Positions 1-12,148 of a DNA stretch of 64,000 nucleotides are shown here, piece after piece. Within the stretch, counting starts at the first letter, position 1, and every line of letters begins with the position of its first letter. A model generated the notes under the pieces. It searched no databases and was not told the origin of the DNA. It worked only from the letters and a program-made list of their open reading frames with translations. The stretch covers positions 33,982,501-34,046,500 of the forward strand of contig JALJCS010000006.1 in the NCBI GenBank assembly GCA_023055355.1, in the 5' to 3' direction. The DNA comes from Agelaius tricolor (Eukaryota > Chordata > Aves > Passeriformes > Icteridae). The position numbers were made by a program, and so were the translations under genes.

Positions 1-140
1 CTGCTCAGAAGAGTACAGGGAATGCAGATTCTTGGTTTGGTAAAGGCCAAACTCTCAATAACTGAGAAAGTTATTGAGAAAGATAACAGTGCTGAATGTC
101 CAGGCTTCAGTGTCCCTGGTCCACAGGCACTGGCTGGATT

Positions 141-520
141 CTAGCACTGGGAAGGACAAGGTAACAAAATATCACATTGGAGCCCCTCTGGCAACCCGGG
201 TGCTTCCCAGTGGCTCACCTGGAGGATATGGTGACACTGGGGCCAGTGTAGCCATCCCTCACTGCTGCTTTTGCCTCCTGGGCTGTTTGGTCCTGGAGCT
301 GTTGGCTGCAGGGGATGTGTTGGCAGCACAGGGGTGCTGGGTGAGAGCTGCAGCAGGCAGCCAAGCATCCCCCTGTGCAGCCTCCTCACCTCTGTGGGGG
401 TGAGAGGCCTCCGGGAGGGGCCCAGGTGCTGGAACAGCCCATCAAGCTCAGCCATGTGTGGAAGCAAGGACAGCAGCCCCTGTTGTCTCAGAAGCCTCAG
501 AGTGCACAAAGCAGGAGACA
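141..520. other. GC-rich, CpG-poor segment in intron 1, unclassified
   Basis: This stretch is clearly richer in G+C than the DNA around it and is open in several frames, including 122 codons on the minus strand. It has few CpGs, no splice-site pair and no protein that I recognise. It may be an old repeat or a decayed CpG island. I do not call a gene here. Confidence 0.4.
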
Positions 521-3100
521 GGCACTGAAGTGCTTTGACTTTTCATTATTGAAGTTCAGTGCTTCCCCCTGCCCTGCTTTTTGCAGGGAGAAGTGCAAGG
601 ATGAACTAACCTGTATTATTGTCCCTCTATATTGACCTAGTAGTTTTTCAGTGACCTATTGCACAAGGGTTCTTGGAGTGAGCAGTGGTATTCTCATATT
701 TAGTATCTAATTTAAAGGATAGGTTTTGCTCCCATTTTTTCCCCCAGTTTCTTTTTCAGCCCTGTACACTTTGGCATCTGTAGCACAACCTGTGGCTCGG
801 AGTTTTGTATCTTGGATGTCCTGTTGGGGAATAGGTACCCACTCTATTTTATTTTGAATCTACCACCTGCTAATTTCATTTGATGTCTCTTTATTCTCTT
901 TATAGGGTGAGATGGTGAGAAATCATCCCTTACTGGTCTTTGTTTTGCTTTGTATTCTGATGTTACGTTTGCTCTCCTATAAAGTAGTCAGGTGTGATAT
1001 ATAGATTAAAAGATTTCTTAGGACTTTGGCATCTTATTTGAAACATAACAGCTGTCCCATGTACTTGGAAAGAATTGAAATCTTTTATTAATAATGTGCT
1101 GTGTCCCTCAGCCTCTTTTGCCTCAGTATGTGAAAGTAGATTGGTTGCACCTGAAATCTCAATGCATATGGATCTTGTGATATGTTTTGATAGAGTTAGT
1201 TTATCTGATTTAACTGTAAGGCACCTCTCATGGATAGCAGAATCCTCTACACTAACAAATTATTTTGACTCGATGAACTTTTGTGCTGGCAATAATTTCC
1301 CAGTGATAGTCTTCATTAGCTGGAGTTTCTGAAACATCTGTCACATCAACGTCCTCCTTTAAGGTTTGGCATTCCTGTTTCTCCATCTTGTTTGTCTGCA
1401 TTATTTTAATGTCTCTGTTCTGTTTTATCTTCTGTCTCTATTGAAGTCTAGTCACTTTCTATCCTCTCTCTTATTTGAGTATATAGTGTTAGTGTGGTTA
1501 TTCCACAAAGGATTCATAAACTGTGAGCTATTGAATCCTTCACAGCTTTTCTCAGGTATTAAATTTTTAAAGGTCACAGGAAAGTATTGAATTAAATCAC
1601 TGACACTGTTCTTTTTTGGTTTAGAGGAAGCCTTCTTCTAGCATGTTCTCACTCTCTTTTTTCCAATTTCTACAAATCTACTTGGAATTATTCTTCCCAG
1701 AATTGGCCTCTCTCAGGAGATAGTATATTACTTATTCTCCTCCCCTTCCATTCACCTCTTTCACCCATAGAAGAAAAAAGCCCTTAGCTCTGAAAATGAT
1801 TGGAACAATTTGATGACTTGTGCGTGTGGGAGAGAGGAAAGTTATTTTCTTCATTCTTGATGCTTTTTTCTCTTTCTGAGGAGTTCAAGCTGGCCTTTTG
1901 TTAACAGAAATTGCTTGCTGCTTGAATCCATTAGCAAAATTCTTGCATTGAACTTAAGATACCTGTGGCAATCTCATGGTGGTACTGAAATTATTCCTTC
2001 ACACTCAGCAGAAGTGGGAATTGTGGTGGGTACAAGAGAGAAAAATGAGCAGAAAATCTTTGCTTGTTGTCCATAGTGTTTAGTAATAACTGATGGGAAT
2101 TGATAAAATCCAGTTGATCTGGAGAGTCCTTAGTAGGTCAATCTGAATTATTTGGAATTGAAGAATATTCTGCAGAGGTGACAGTTCTCAGTGTTTATCC
2201 CTAAAAACTGAGGCTGCAAGAGAAGTTTTCTTCCACAACTCCTGATAAGGATTCAGGCTTAATTGCTGCCGTGTATTTATTATTAATTGAACAAAAGAAG
2301 AGATAAGAACTATTTATGGTATTTTTGTGCTTTTTTAAAACCAGTATTTTTTATTTTTAATTGTAAATTTAAGTTCAAACACAGAATTAAACACAAACCC
2401 CAGAATTGTAAGTAAGATGACCTTGTCAATCTGGTTGCTTATAATGACAGTTTCTGCCTGGAGGATTCTTAGGAGTTACAGTTTTGTTTTCAAGTGAGAA
2501 TTTTTTTGTTACTTTTGATACTAGTTGGATGCTTTGAATCCCAGTCTATGTCAAGAACTTTGGGAGAGCCCTCCTTTTCTCCCAAGGGAAATGCAGAGAA
2601 TGAATAGTTCATCAGAAGATTGTTGGACATGTTTTCTGTCAAGAGTACTAGAAACCAGAGATAAATTGGAAGTAGAATCTAGAAAAAGCAATCTGTACTG
2701 TGACTGGTTAGATTAAACAAATGGTAGTTTCTGTGGTACTGAGAAAAAAAAATGGAAATGCTTTGGCAACACAGCTGTTGAGCGACGTGGTAAAATGACT
2801 CCTTCTAACTTAAGGATCTAAAATTATTTCCCTGACTTATAGAAATATATAAAGGTTTAGTATCAAAGTAATGAGAAGAAATTGAAAAAAAATGAGTTGG
2901 TAAGTTTTCTTAGTCAGATACTTACCCATTTTGTTATTTCTCTGCAGCATTTTTCTTGGCTGTTTTTTCTCCGTGTTTTTTTTTCCCTCTATATATTGGT
3001 AATTTAAATACAAGAGAAGAGTGTTATTAATCCCAAGAAGATGCCAGTGATGATCCTTTTAGCAGAAGACAGGGTTGGAAAGGATCTTAAACTTGCCACG

Positions 3101-3597
3101 TGTAGTGGGTTGGTTGACCTTGGAGGGCAGCCAAGCACCCACACAGTTGCTCACTTGCCTGCCTGTCCCATGGCTACAAAAGCAAAAAACCTGCTGGTTT
3201 AAGATAAAGACAGTGTAACAAGTGAAAAAAAGAGGAAGGAAAAACAAGTGATGCAAAGGAAATTACTTTTTACCTTCCACAAGCATCTTGGTGGCTCTCA
3301 GCAGTCAGACCTTTCCTTTCTGCTGCCTGAATTTGGTGGCTGAGCATGGGGTTATACAGTGTCCAATACCCCTTTGACCAGCTCAGGTCATTTCTTCTGA
3401 CTCTGTTCCCTCCCAGTTTCTTGTCCACCCCTAGCCCATTTGCTGGAATGGGGCCAGAGTGAGGGGGTGAAAAAGGAGCCCTAACTCTGTGTAGGCACTG
3501 TCCAGCAGCAGCCAAGGCATTGCTCTTATTTTAAAAACAGGTCCAAAACACAGCTCCATAGAGGCTGTGGAGAAAATCAACACTGTCAGCCAGACCA
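3101..3597 (-). mobile_element. Solo LTR of an avian endogenous retrovirus family, decayed
   Basis: On the minus strand the element starts TGGTCTGGCTG and ends GGTCAACCAACCCACTACA, giving TG...CA termini and about 497 bp. Internal landmarks that I recognise from this bird LTR family include the CTGACC...AAGGG segment, a CACCCCTAGCCC-like segment (plus-strand view TTGTCCACCCCTAGCCCATT), and the CTGTCTTTATCTTAAACC block near the polyadenylation/U5 boundary. No gag, pol or env sequence flanks it on either side, so it looks like a solo LTR left after recombination. I could not see a clear target-site duplication. It shares the CTGTCTTTATCT block with the element at 59015-59315. Identity comes from remembered family sequence and is not a database match. 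Confidence 0.75.
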
Positions 3598-5973
3598 TGG
3601 GTTTCCCATGTGCCAGGGTGGAATCATCAGAGTAAAACAAGTCTCTAAAATAAATACATGATTGAATGGTCTGGAGTTTTTCTCTGCATATTTCAATTTG
3701 GTACACTGATGTCTTTTAAATAAATCTCTTCTGGTGGTTTGATGTTGATGAGTGCAAGGAATATGATAGATTTGTGATCAGAAACCTTTGTATGGCTACT
3801 ATGGCTTGGAAAAGTGATTGCATGTAAATGCTCAACAGCTCCTCAGAGTACTTAATTTTTTAAGTATTACATACATTAATTAAAAATTTTGCCTCAGTCT
3901 GTCATAGAGATTGAATCATTGCAAAGCTGGCACAGTGTTCAGGCCATCAAGCCTGGCTTTATAACTGCTCTGTCCTCAAACTTCCCTGGCTGCTGCTAAT
4001 GGCATTTTCTGTCTCTTCTACAGTCATAGATGCATCTCCCTGTCGTTTTGCCAGTTCAGGATAGTGGCATTCATAAAAAAATCTTGAGTCTGCCATGTAT
4101 TTTCAGCCTTAACAAGGAAAAAAATCCAGATGTTGGTCATTGGGAAAGGGGTAGTTTCACTCCTCTCAGTGCCAGAGAGCTAAAATCTTCATGGATTTTC
4201 AAAGTACTAATTTTAATAATAGTAACAAAAGAAGACTTTGATCAGTTCTACATTTCATTTCACAATCTATCCAGTTCATCAAACTTCCTTATAACTTCAG
4301 AAATCATACATCGGTTTTTAGGAATGTAGGTCAAAACGTTTGATAAGATAATATTTTAATAACATTGTAAAACAATTGCTTCTGAACTATAAAAAATTGT
4401 CTTGAATTCTAAGAGGAAGTGCTATGCCTTGTAATCAAAAGTACTTATATTTGGGAAAAATAAGCTTATCTTTTACATAAAGACTGTTACACAGAAACTG
4501 TAGAGAAATTATCATAGTTATTGTTCCATTGTTCAGGCTGATTTATATCCTCTATTATTGTTATACAGCTTAACAGGAGTTAGAGAAATAGGTATTTTGT
4601 ATTGTAGAGATTTTGTATCTCCTATTCTTCTTTTTCTGTGTGTAGATATTTACAACAGAACCTTAAGCTGACTGATACCGAATGCCTTTGTGTATTTTAG
4701 TTTGCATAAAAGTTTGGTTTGGATGCCTGACTTAATATAAACTGTAGTTAAAACTAAAAGTTGTTATCTTTGTGTAAAAACAGCTAATGATTTCTGATTC
4801 TCTTAGTTATTCTTCAGCCTATATAGGTTTTTATAAAAGTATGATATACTTAGAGAAAATGCAAAGCTCGACTTGAAGTCTTTTCCTGTAACTTAACTAC
4901 ATTGGCACAAATAGGTGCAATTTTATACGTGAATTGTTTTGAATTAAATGAGAGACACCAAGTGCTAAATTAGCATTAATTGAATTGGCATACATGTATT
5001 ACTGCTTTCTGTAGCCATCAGAATATCGCCAGCTAAAGTGCTCTTTGGTTGACATGTGAATGCATATTGTGCACTCTCTGCTTAATGTTTCTTTGAATAT
5101 TTTGCAAAACAAGGCAGACTAATTTTACCTCTGTTTTGTTGCAGAGCTCAGTGTGTGAGTGCCCTTAGCATCTCACGCTCTTCTTGTGGTTTTGTGCAAC
5201 ACAGGTGGAGGGAACGCCCTTTTCCCGATCTTGCACTTTGGTTTGCTGTGCAGTGGCCTGGCTTTGCTGAATGGGTGAGGAGCTGAAACAGCTCACTGGG
5301 AGGCTCGAGAAGCAGACAGCCGGGAAGGCAGCTGGACACTGAGCTGTTACCAATGGAAAAGGGCATTCCCGAGCCTGGCACAGCCAAAAATCTATCTGAA
5401 TGCTCTGTCTGAAACATTAGGCAGGAAAGGTTAAAAAGAAGCACAGTAATAATACTGGAAGCAGGAGAAAGCAGTGCCAAGACAGTGTTGGATTTATCCT
5501 CTGGCCAGTTTTCTTTCTTGCTGCAGAAGGACAGGGTGTGAGCTGCAGACTGTGGTTCATTCACACCACATTGAAGCTGCAGAGAGAGGAGTGCTGAGCT
5601 ATCAAACGGGTTTTGATCAGCTGTCTCTAAAATGACAGATAGTTTGTTTTTTTTTGTTTGTGCATTGTTAGGAAAAGTTCTTTACTCTTACTAAGGCATG
5701 TTGGTTCTATTAAATATGGTATCTTCAAACTGGAAAAGAGATACTTCTCTTGCTTTCAGATTTGGGAACAGAGCAGTATTGTTAATGCTGGAACCAAGGA
5801 CCTTACACTGTTAAAAACAATTCTTTGAAATTGCTATTTTTATCATGTGTTTCCTTGGCATTTTTACACTCATTCCTTAGCTGTTGTAATTTAACATATA
5901 AAACTTGCCAAAGTTAAAGGCTGTGGGAAGAGCATGGTTCTTAATTAGCATCCATTTAGAAGTTAGGGAACAG

Positions 5974-5991
5974 TGGGGGGCGGGGGGGAGG
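5974..5991. repeat. G-rich run
   Basis: TGGGGGGCGGGGGGGAGG. Two long G-runs stand next to each other in otherwise AT-rich intron. Confidence 0.85.
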
Positions 5992-8900
5992 AAATTCACT
6001 TTGCAGAATCTAACAATTCTTCTGGATCCTTATACTATGTGTTACTATGTTCTTAGTCTTTGAAGTATAAAATCTTGTTCAGTTTTTTTAAAATGCTTGG
6101 AAGCTTAAAAATAGAAAAAGATTACATTTAATAGATGAAGGTAGAAAGGATTTGTGAGATGTTGTTGCATGTTACACAGCCAGCTGTGTGGGTTTTTTTT
6201 GGTGGAGTGCTGTAATGAAGAGAAGCCTTACTTATATTGCACTTTGCACTCACTAAAGCAAAAGTAAGCAGCTGTTATATGGCTCAGTGTTAAACATATT
6301 AGTGCAAGGGTCATACCAGTAAAAGCAAAAAATTAACTTCTGGTATGGTGTATGAGAATTTTTGCACTTATTGGCTCCGGCTCGTGCTGTTCTGAAAATA
6401 AGATCTAACCTGAAAGGTAGTGTTTGCTAATTTTAAACATCACACTTTTCTGCATTGCCTCCTAAGGTGTGACTGTGAGTAGCTGGCTTCCCCCTACTTT
6501 GTTAAGCTTACCCATGGAAGGAACCTTTTCTCTAGATTCTGAGGTCAGCTGAACAGCACTGCTTTTCTGACTTGTAGTCAGAAACAATAAAAAAATTGCA
6601 GATAAGCTTTAGTACTTTGTTTAAAAAAATTGCATGACCAAAACCATTTGTCTGAGTTGCAGGAGTATATAGTTTGAAGGTACCTGAAATTAAAAATATA
6701 ACTTTTCCATTTCTTTTCAACTTTTATCAGACTGCTTGTAGAATTTAGACAAGGAGCAGTATGTTAAAACACAGTAAAATGATAGCAAAATCATGCAAGC
6801 TTGAAAATAGATAATTGATTCTTAGGTTGCTTGGATATAATTAATAAAGACAAGATTGGAGAAATACACAAATGGAATGACCACTTTCAGAATCCTTTTG
6901 TATAAAGATTTGCAGAGACAGTAGCAGGCCACAGCAGCCTAATTTAGTCTGCCTAAAAGCTAATGAGATTACTATCTGATCTTGGTCACAGTATAACTAT
7001 ACCTCTTGAAAGGAGTAAGAAAGCAATCTTTAGTTGGAGACGTACTCAGTTAAGATGCAGATGTTTAAAACTACTGATTATTAATGATAATGTTTTTTAA
7101 TGCTATTAATAACGGTTCATATCCTTATTCCAAGGAGTAAGAATGAAAATAGATCTGTATTGTCATGTCTAAATGTGCCTGCACACCATTCTGAGGCTAG
7201 TGCATTTACCTTGCGAGGGACTTGTGTGCTGGGCAAGGAGTATTATCTCTGTCCTGAGGACATAGTGTCTTGGGATTGAGTTTTCTTTGCTGCAGTGTTT
7301 TTCAGTGGAAAGTTGCCCAAAGGTGATAGGTTAGTCACCATGTGAAACATTGCTCACAAGTCACCACTTCCTTTCCTTTTTACCCTCTTTTCCTTGTGAG
7401 GCTTCTTCAGGCTGCCTTTGCCTTTCCCTTGAGTTTCATGATCTTGTGGATCAAGCAGAACTTTCCAATCTTTATCAACTGGCACAAAATCCAGTCTTAA
7501 TTTCTTAAAATAAATCAAATAAAAACCATATAGAAGTAATGTGGCTTTTGCCTTCTTCTTCACAGTGCTGATTGTTTTCCTCTGGTTGCCCTCATTATGC
7601 TACTTTCTATAGTGATACAATACCCTGTTATTTCCCTCGCTTCTTTGTGCATCATTTTCCTTTTATTTGTGCTTTCCTTAGGTCCTACCTGGTGTTATCC
7701 TAGTTCCCTAGTTTTATCCCAGTGGGACACCCTCAAGGACTCTTACCTTGCTAATTGCAAATGCTGACTTACTCCATCTCTGCTGTTCATTCTGCATGGC
7801 CTGTCAGCGGTGAAAGGCAGTGTACCTGTACATGATTTAATACTGAGGGATCTAGTAGCTCGGTGTATGAAAAATTCCTGATCTTTTAATGACACATTCA
7901 TAGCAGTTTATAGACTGCAGAGCAAAACCTACAGACTCTTGATTTATTTCTGTAAACTCTGAAGCTGGCAGTGTCTAATAACTATATTCAGGTGCCTTTC
8001 CTAACTGTGCCTCTGGGCATTATCACAACATACTGTAGTTGTTGTTTAACTGACATAGTTTTGCATCCACTTCTGTTCAAACTTTGGAGGTCAGTGTAGA
8101 GGTTATGTCTCTTCCTACTGCTGGCCTTCAGGAATTAGTGAAATGTGTGCAAACATTTGTAATCTCTCACCCAAGAGCAGAATAAATTTCCTGGGATAAG
8201 TCTGTAGTTAGTATGCTTGCAGAAGCTGTGAGTGTTTGCTTAGATTTTATGGCATGGCAGCTGGAAATGTAAGTATGCAACTAACAGAAATTAGTTAATT
8301 ACAAAGCAGCAGCTTCTACCAGTTGTAAATAATGATAGGTGTAGAGTGCAGCACTGACATGAGCAGCCTGTCTTTGTGACATGCATACATAACTACACTA
8401 TCCAGATTTTTTTAATTTAGTAAAGCTTAAAAATATTTATATTGGCCCTACTGACATCACAGTTTCCTGGTATTTATTTCAGTGTATATGTGGTTTAAAC
8501 AGAAGTTCAAGTGAGATAATGGATAAGACAGTGTTTTGAAAGCTACTCCTGTTGTTCATATAGAATGTTCCCTTTCACTGAGGACTTTGTGGGTAGAGAA
8601 TTCTAGCATTATAGATCACAAGGTAATAGTAATAAGAGCTTGAATTTGGCAAGGTTATATACAATGTGATGACAGAAAAATGGGTAAGATATTGACTTTC
8701 AAGTTTCCAGGTATTATGAACAAAGGCAAATCAGTGTTGCCCATTGTTATTAAGGTCTGTGATAATAAACTTCCAAATCAACACAGGTGTTCAAATAGCT
8801 CCATTAGAAATCAGAACTTGAAAATTATTTTGTGACTGGTGTTGACATTTTAAGGTTTACTGGTTTACCATTTATATCACGTATATACTTAGTAAATGCA

Positions 8901-9911
8901 GAGTTGAGGCAGATTCCTCACTGCTTTATTGAGAAGCAGGAGGATTTTTTTTTGGTGTGTTTGATTGTCATTGGTCATAGGAAGTAACCCTCCCAGCCAA
9001 AGCAATTCCACATTTGGTGTTGAAAGTTGCCTGAATTGCCCCAATATCTGAAAGACTTGTTTGATACAGAATAATTTTTTGTTTATCAGATCATTATGAT
9101 CTATATCATTAGAAAAAGCATAATTGTTTTCATACATTGATTGTGTCTGCAACCCTCGTGTCACTGCAAATAGGAGATGTAATACTGAAAGTGAAGTGTG
9201 TGAAGTGCTGATTGCTTAATAAACATTATTACTTCAATTACTTGTATTTATTTGGGTACTTGACTGTGCTGCTGATGCAATCAGAACTTTCATAATAGCT
9301 AAATCTGTTGACATTCTGTGTAGACAAATATGTGTTGGGAGAAGAGATCTTTGAGGAACGTTATATAAATTAATTGCTAATGTAGATGTTATTAAAATTG
9401 CTATAAAATCTGTGGAAGTTAAGGTTGTTATATTGGGGTTCACTGGTTCTAAAGTCTTTCAGAGATATTCTGAAGTATTTCACATGGTTGTTCTGGTTGG
9501 GATTACATTCTGCTGCAACATCAAATCTCCATGGACTGGGTTGCCTGAGGAATTGTTTTTTACAAATGTAAACATACACCAGAAGATGAATCTGCATTTT
9601 CTTTACAATTAAGTAATAGGGTTCCTGCTAACCAGAAATCTTGATGCTGATGTGGTTCTTAATTGGTGAACTTTTATAGCCTCATGTAAGAGTAGATGAA
9701 AAGAAAGTTTCATTTTGACCATACAGCCAAGGAAAACCCAGACCTTGCAACTTGTTGCAAGAAGAGGTAACAACAACTGTTGACTTTGCCACTTTGAGGA
9801 AGTAATTGAAAAAAACTATTTTGCTACATTTTCAGAACATGATGTTCTCATTGGCAAATAATATTTACAGGAAAGAAATGAATATTACTTTTTGATTTTT
9901 GTAAAGTAAAG

Positions 9912-9940
9912 TTTCAAGCATTTCAAAGAAATGCTTGAAA
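9912..9940. repeat. Perfect inverted repeat, 13 bp arms, 3 nt loop
   Basis: TTTCAAGCATTTC, AAA, GAAATGCTTGAAA. The right part, GCATTTCAAAG, is repeated once more directly downstream (9943-9953). Confidence 0.9.
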
Positions 9941-12106
9941 GAGCATTTCAAAGTGGTGTGATGTGTGGTTTAGGTTCTATTTTTTAGAAGCACTGGATAT
10001 GTGTAAGATTTCTATACATTTATATGTGCATGGGAAGAGATAGAAATGAGTAGAAAACATATAAAAGCTATAGGCAGTGTAATGATTGTTTTTATGTTTG
10101 GAGTCAGCTTATACCCACCCCCTACTGCCTATTCCCCTGATTGAGATTAAAGTCAGGATTCTTTAAGGGACTCATGCTGAATTGTTCTTGAAGATGCCTT
10201 GTTTTTAATATATCTCATTACCTACCAACAGTGATCAAACCTCAGATGTACCATTTTCTGCTTTGAATAAGTAGCACTAGCTTTTAAAAGTATAGAGCTG
10301 ATTTATTCTAAAAACCAAATTAGGTCATCAGTTTTCATTATTTTTGTTTTTAGCTGACTGCAATTCTGCAAAACTCAAAATATGCCCATAATAGCTGTAG
10401 TAAGACAAAAGATGCTTTAAAAACTGCATTAGTAAATTGAGACATTCTAGTTTAAAATTGCAACTGCATAAGCTACAAATGAATCCGACATTTTTCTAAA
10501 CTACATTAACTTTGTCATAAGAATACTTCACTCCAAAAATATGAGATATAAGCTTTGGCAGCATCATATCTTTCTGAGCATTCTGTAATCCAAAGAAACT
10601 TCGGATGTTCCATAAGCAGTTGTACAGCCCAGAGGAAAGGGGTTTGCCTTATTTATAGGATGATATACCATGAGGATATTCTGGGGCTGATGAGAGATTT
10701 CTGATTACCATCTGCTGCAACTACTCAAGTTTCAGAGTGGATTAACTCTGTGTACCAAGACCTTAAGATCTTAAATCCAGCTGTAGGCTGTTTATCAGTA
10801 GTGGTAGACTATGTAAAATCTCCTTGAGTAGAGTGTCTGAGCCCTTGTCTACAGCACAAGAAGCTTGGCTGTTGGAAGTCAGTGTTAATGAAGCAGTTTT
10901 TCAGTCAAAACTCAGATTTTTATTTCTTGAATGCCACTTGTTCATTTTGAGGAAGATGAAACTGGAAATGTAATCACTTGGGTCTAAAGGTGAGACACTG
11001 GCCAAAATGACATTGTAGGAGTTTGGCAAATCAGCAGCTACAGTTTTGCTGTCTAAAGAAGCTGAAAATAAGTGCAGGATATGCCTTTATTTGAAATTCT
11101 AGGACATCTGATTCGTGCAGATCTTGAGATTCTTGAACACTTGTGCATCTTGCTGTTTGGGAACACAAGGTGTTTTACAGTTAGTTGAAGAAATGAGGCT
11201 TTACAAAAATAATTGTAAAGTTTGGTAGATATCTTCAGGAAACTGAGAACTTTATGAACATAATGATGAAGTTCTCATGTTAAGTCCCATTCTTGAAGAG
11301 GCAGCTGTATAGGTAGATATAGATTGGCCAGTTGGGTGATGGCTTTTCATGGGCATCCTAATTTTGCCCACTTTTCCTCCCTCTTTCTTTTCTTTAGGAA
11401 AACCACTGCAATAAAATAATGTTGGGATATCTGTTTCCATTTTCAGATTTCTTTAACATAGACTAATGCATTTAAAAGCTCTAGGTAGGGGACTACAAAA
11501 GGAGGAGACAGACAGCTAGGTGAACATTTAAAGTATTTACTGATGATCTGTGTGTTCTTAGAGAAAGTTAGTTTAACATATAGACTTAATGTGTCTGAAG
11601 GAAGACACTTAATTGCATCAATAAGGATAAAGCCCCCTTTGTTTGGAAGAATGCCAAGACCTTATGTGACTTCTCTTGTGCTTCAGTTGTCAGTCATAAA
11701 CTTCCTGCCTGACATTCTTCTGTAGGAATTGGCTTTCTTTTTAGGGGAGATTTCACTATTGATATGTGATTGTAATATGACTCTGTTACTTCTCATGCTG
11801 TATAATTTTTTCACGTACTGTAGTTTGTAACTGTAGCCTGGCTGAAGAAGCTTCCTAGTTGAATGCATTTTGCATTCCTTCAATCTGCTGCATCCTCTCT
11901 AACTCCTGATGCCAGGTTACTCTGTCATTTGAACCCTACAGCATGAAAGGGGGGTGGGGGAGGTTTTTAATTATTCCTATAACAGCTGCAGCAGGAAAGA
12001 GAATAAACTGTACCTAAACTCTTTTTGGCCCAGTGCTTTACCAAGCTAATTTTAGTAAACATGTTTTGTAGAACCTACAAAATTAAAATATGTGTTTCAA
12101 GAGCTT

Positions 12107-12148
12107 TTTTTTCTTTTTCTTTTTTTTTTTTTTTTGTGTGTGTGTGTG
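12107..12148. repeat. T-rich tract followed by (GT)n
   Basis: A nearly pure T run, with one CTTTTTC interruption, passes into about seven GT units. Confidence 0.88.

Noticed and set aside
141..509. 122-codon minus-strand ORF in GC-rich DNA as a gene or as PLCL2 exon 1
   Set aside because: It is on the wrong strand for PLCL2, has no homology I recognise, and no donor fits the exon 2 phase. High GC alone lengthens open frames.
3070..3098. Short CR1-like minus-strand 3' end (GGGTTGGAAAGGATCTTAAA) next to the LTR
   Set aside because: Only about 25 bp match, too short to call.
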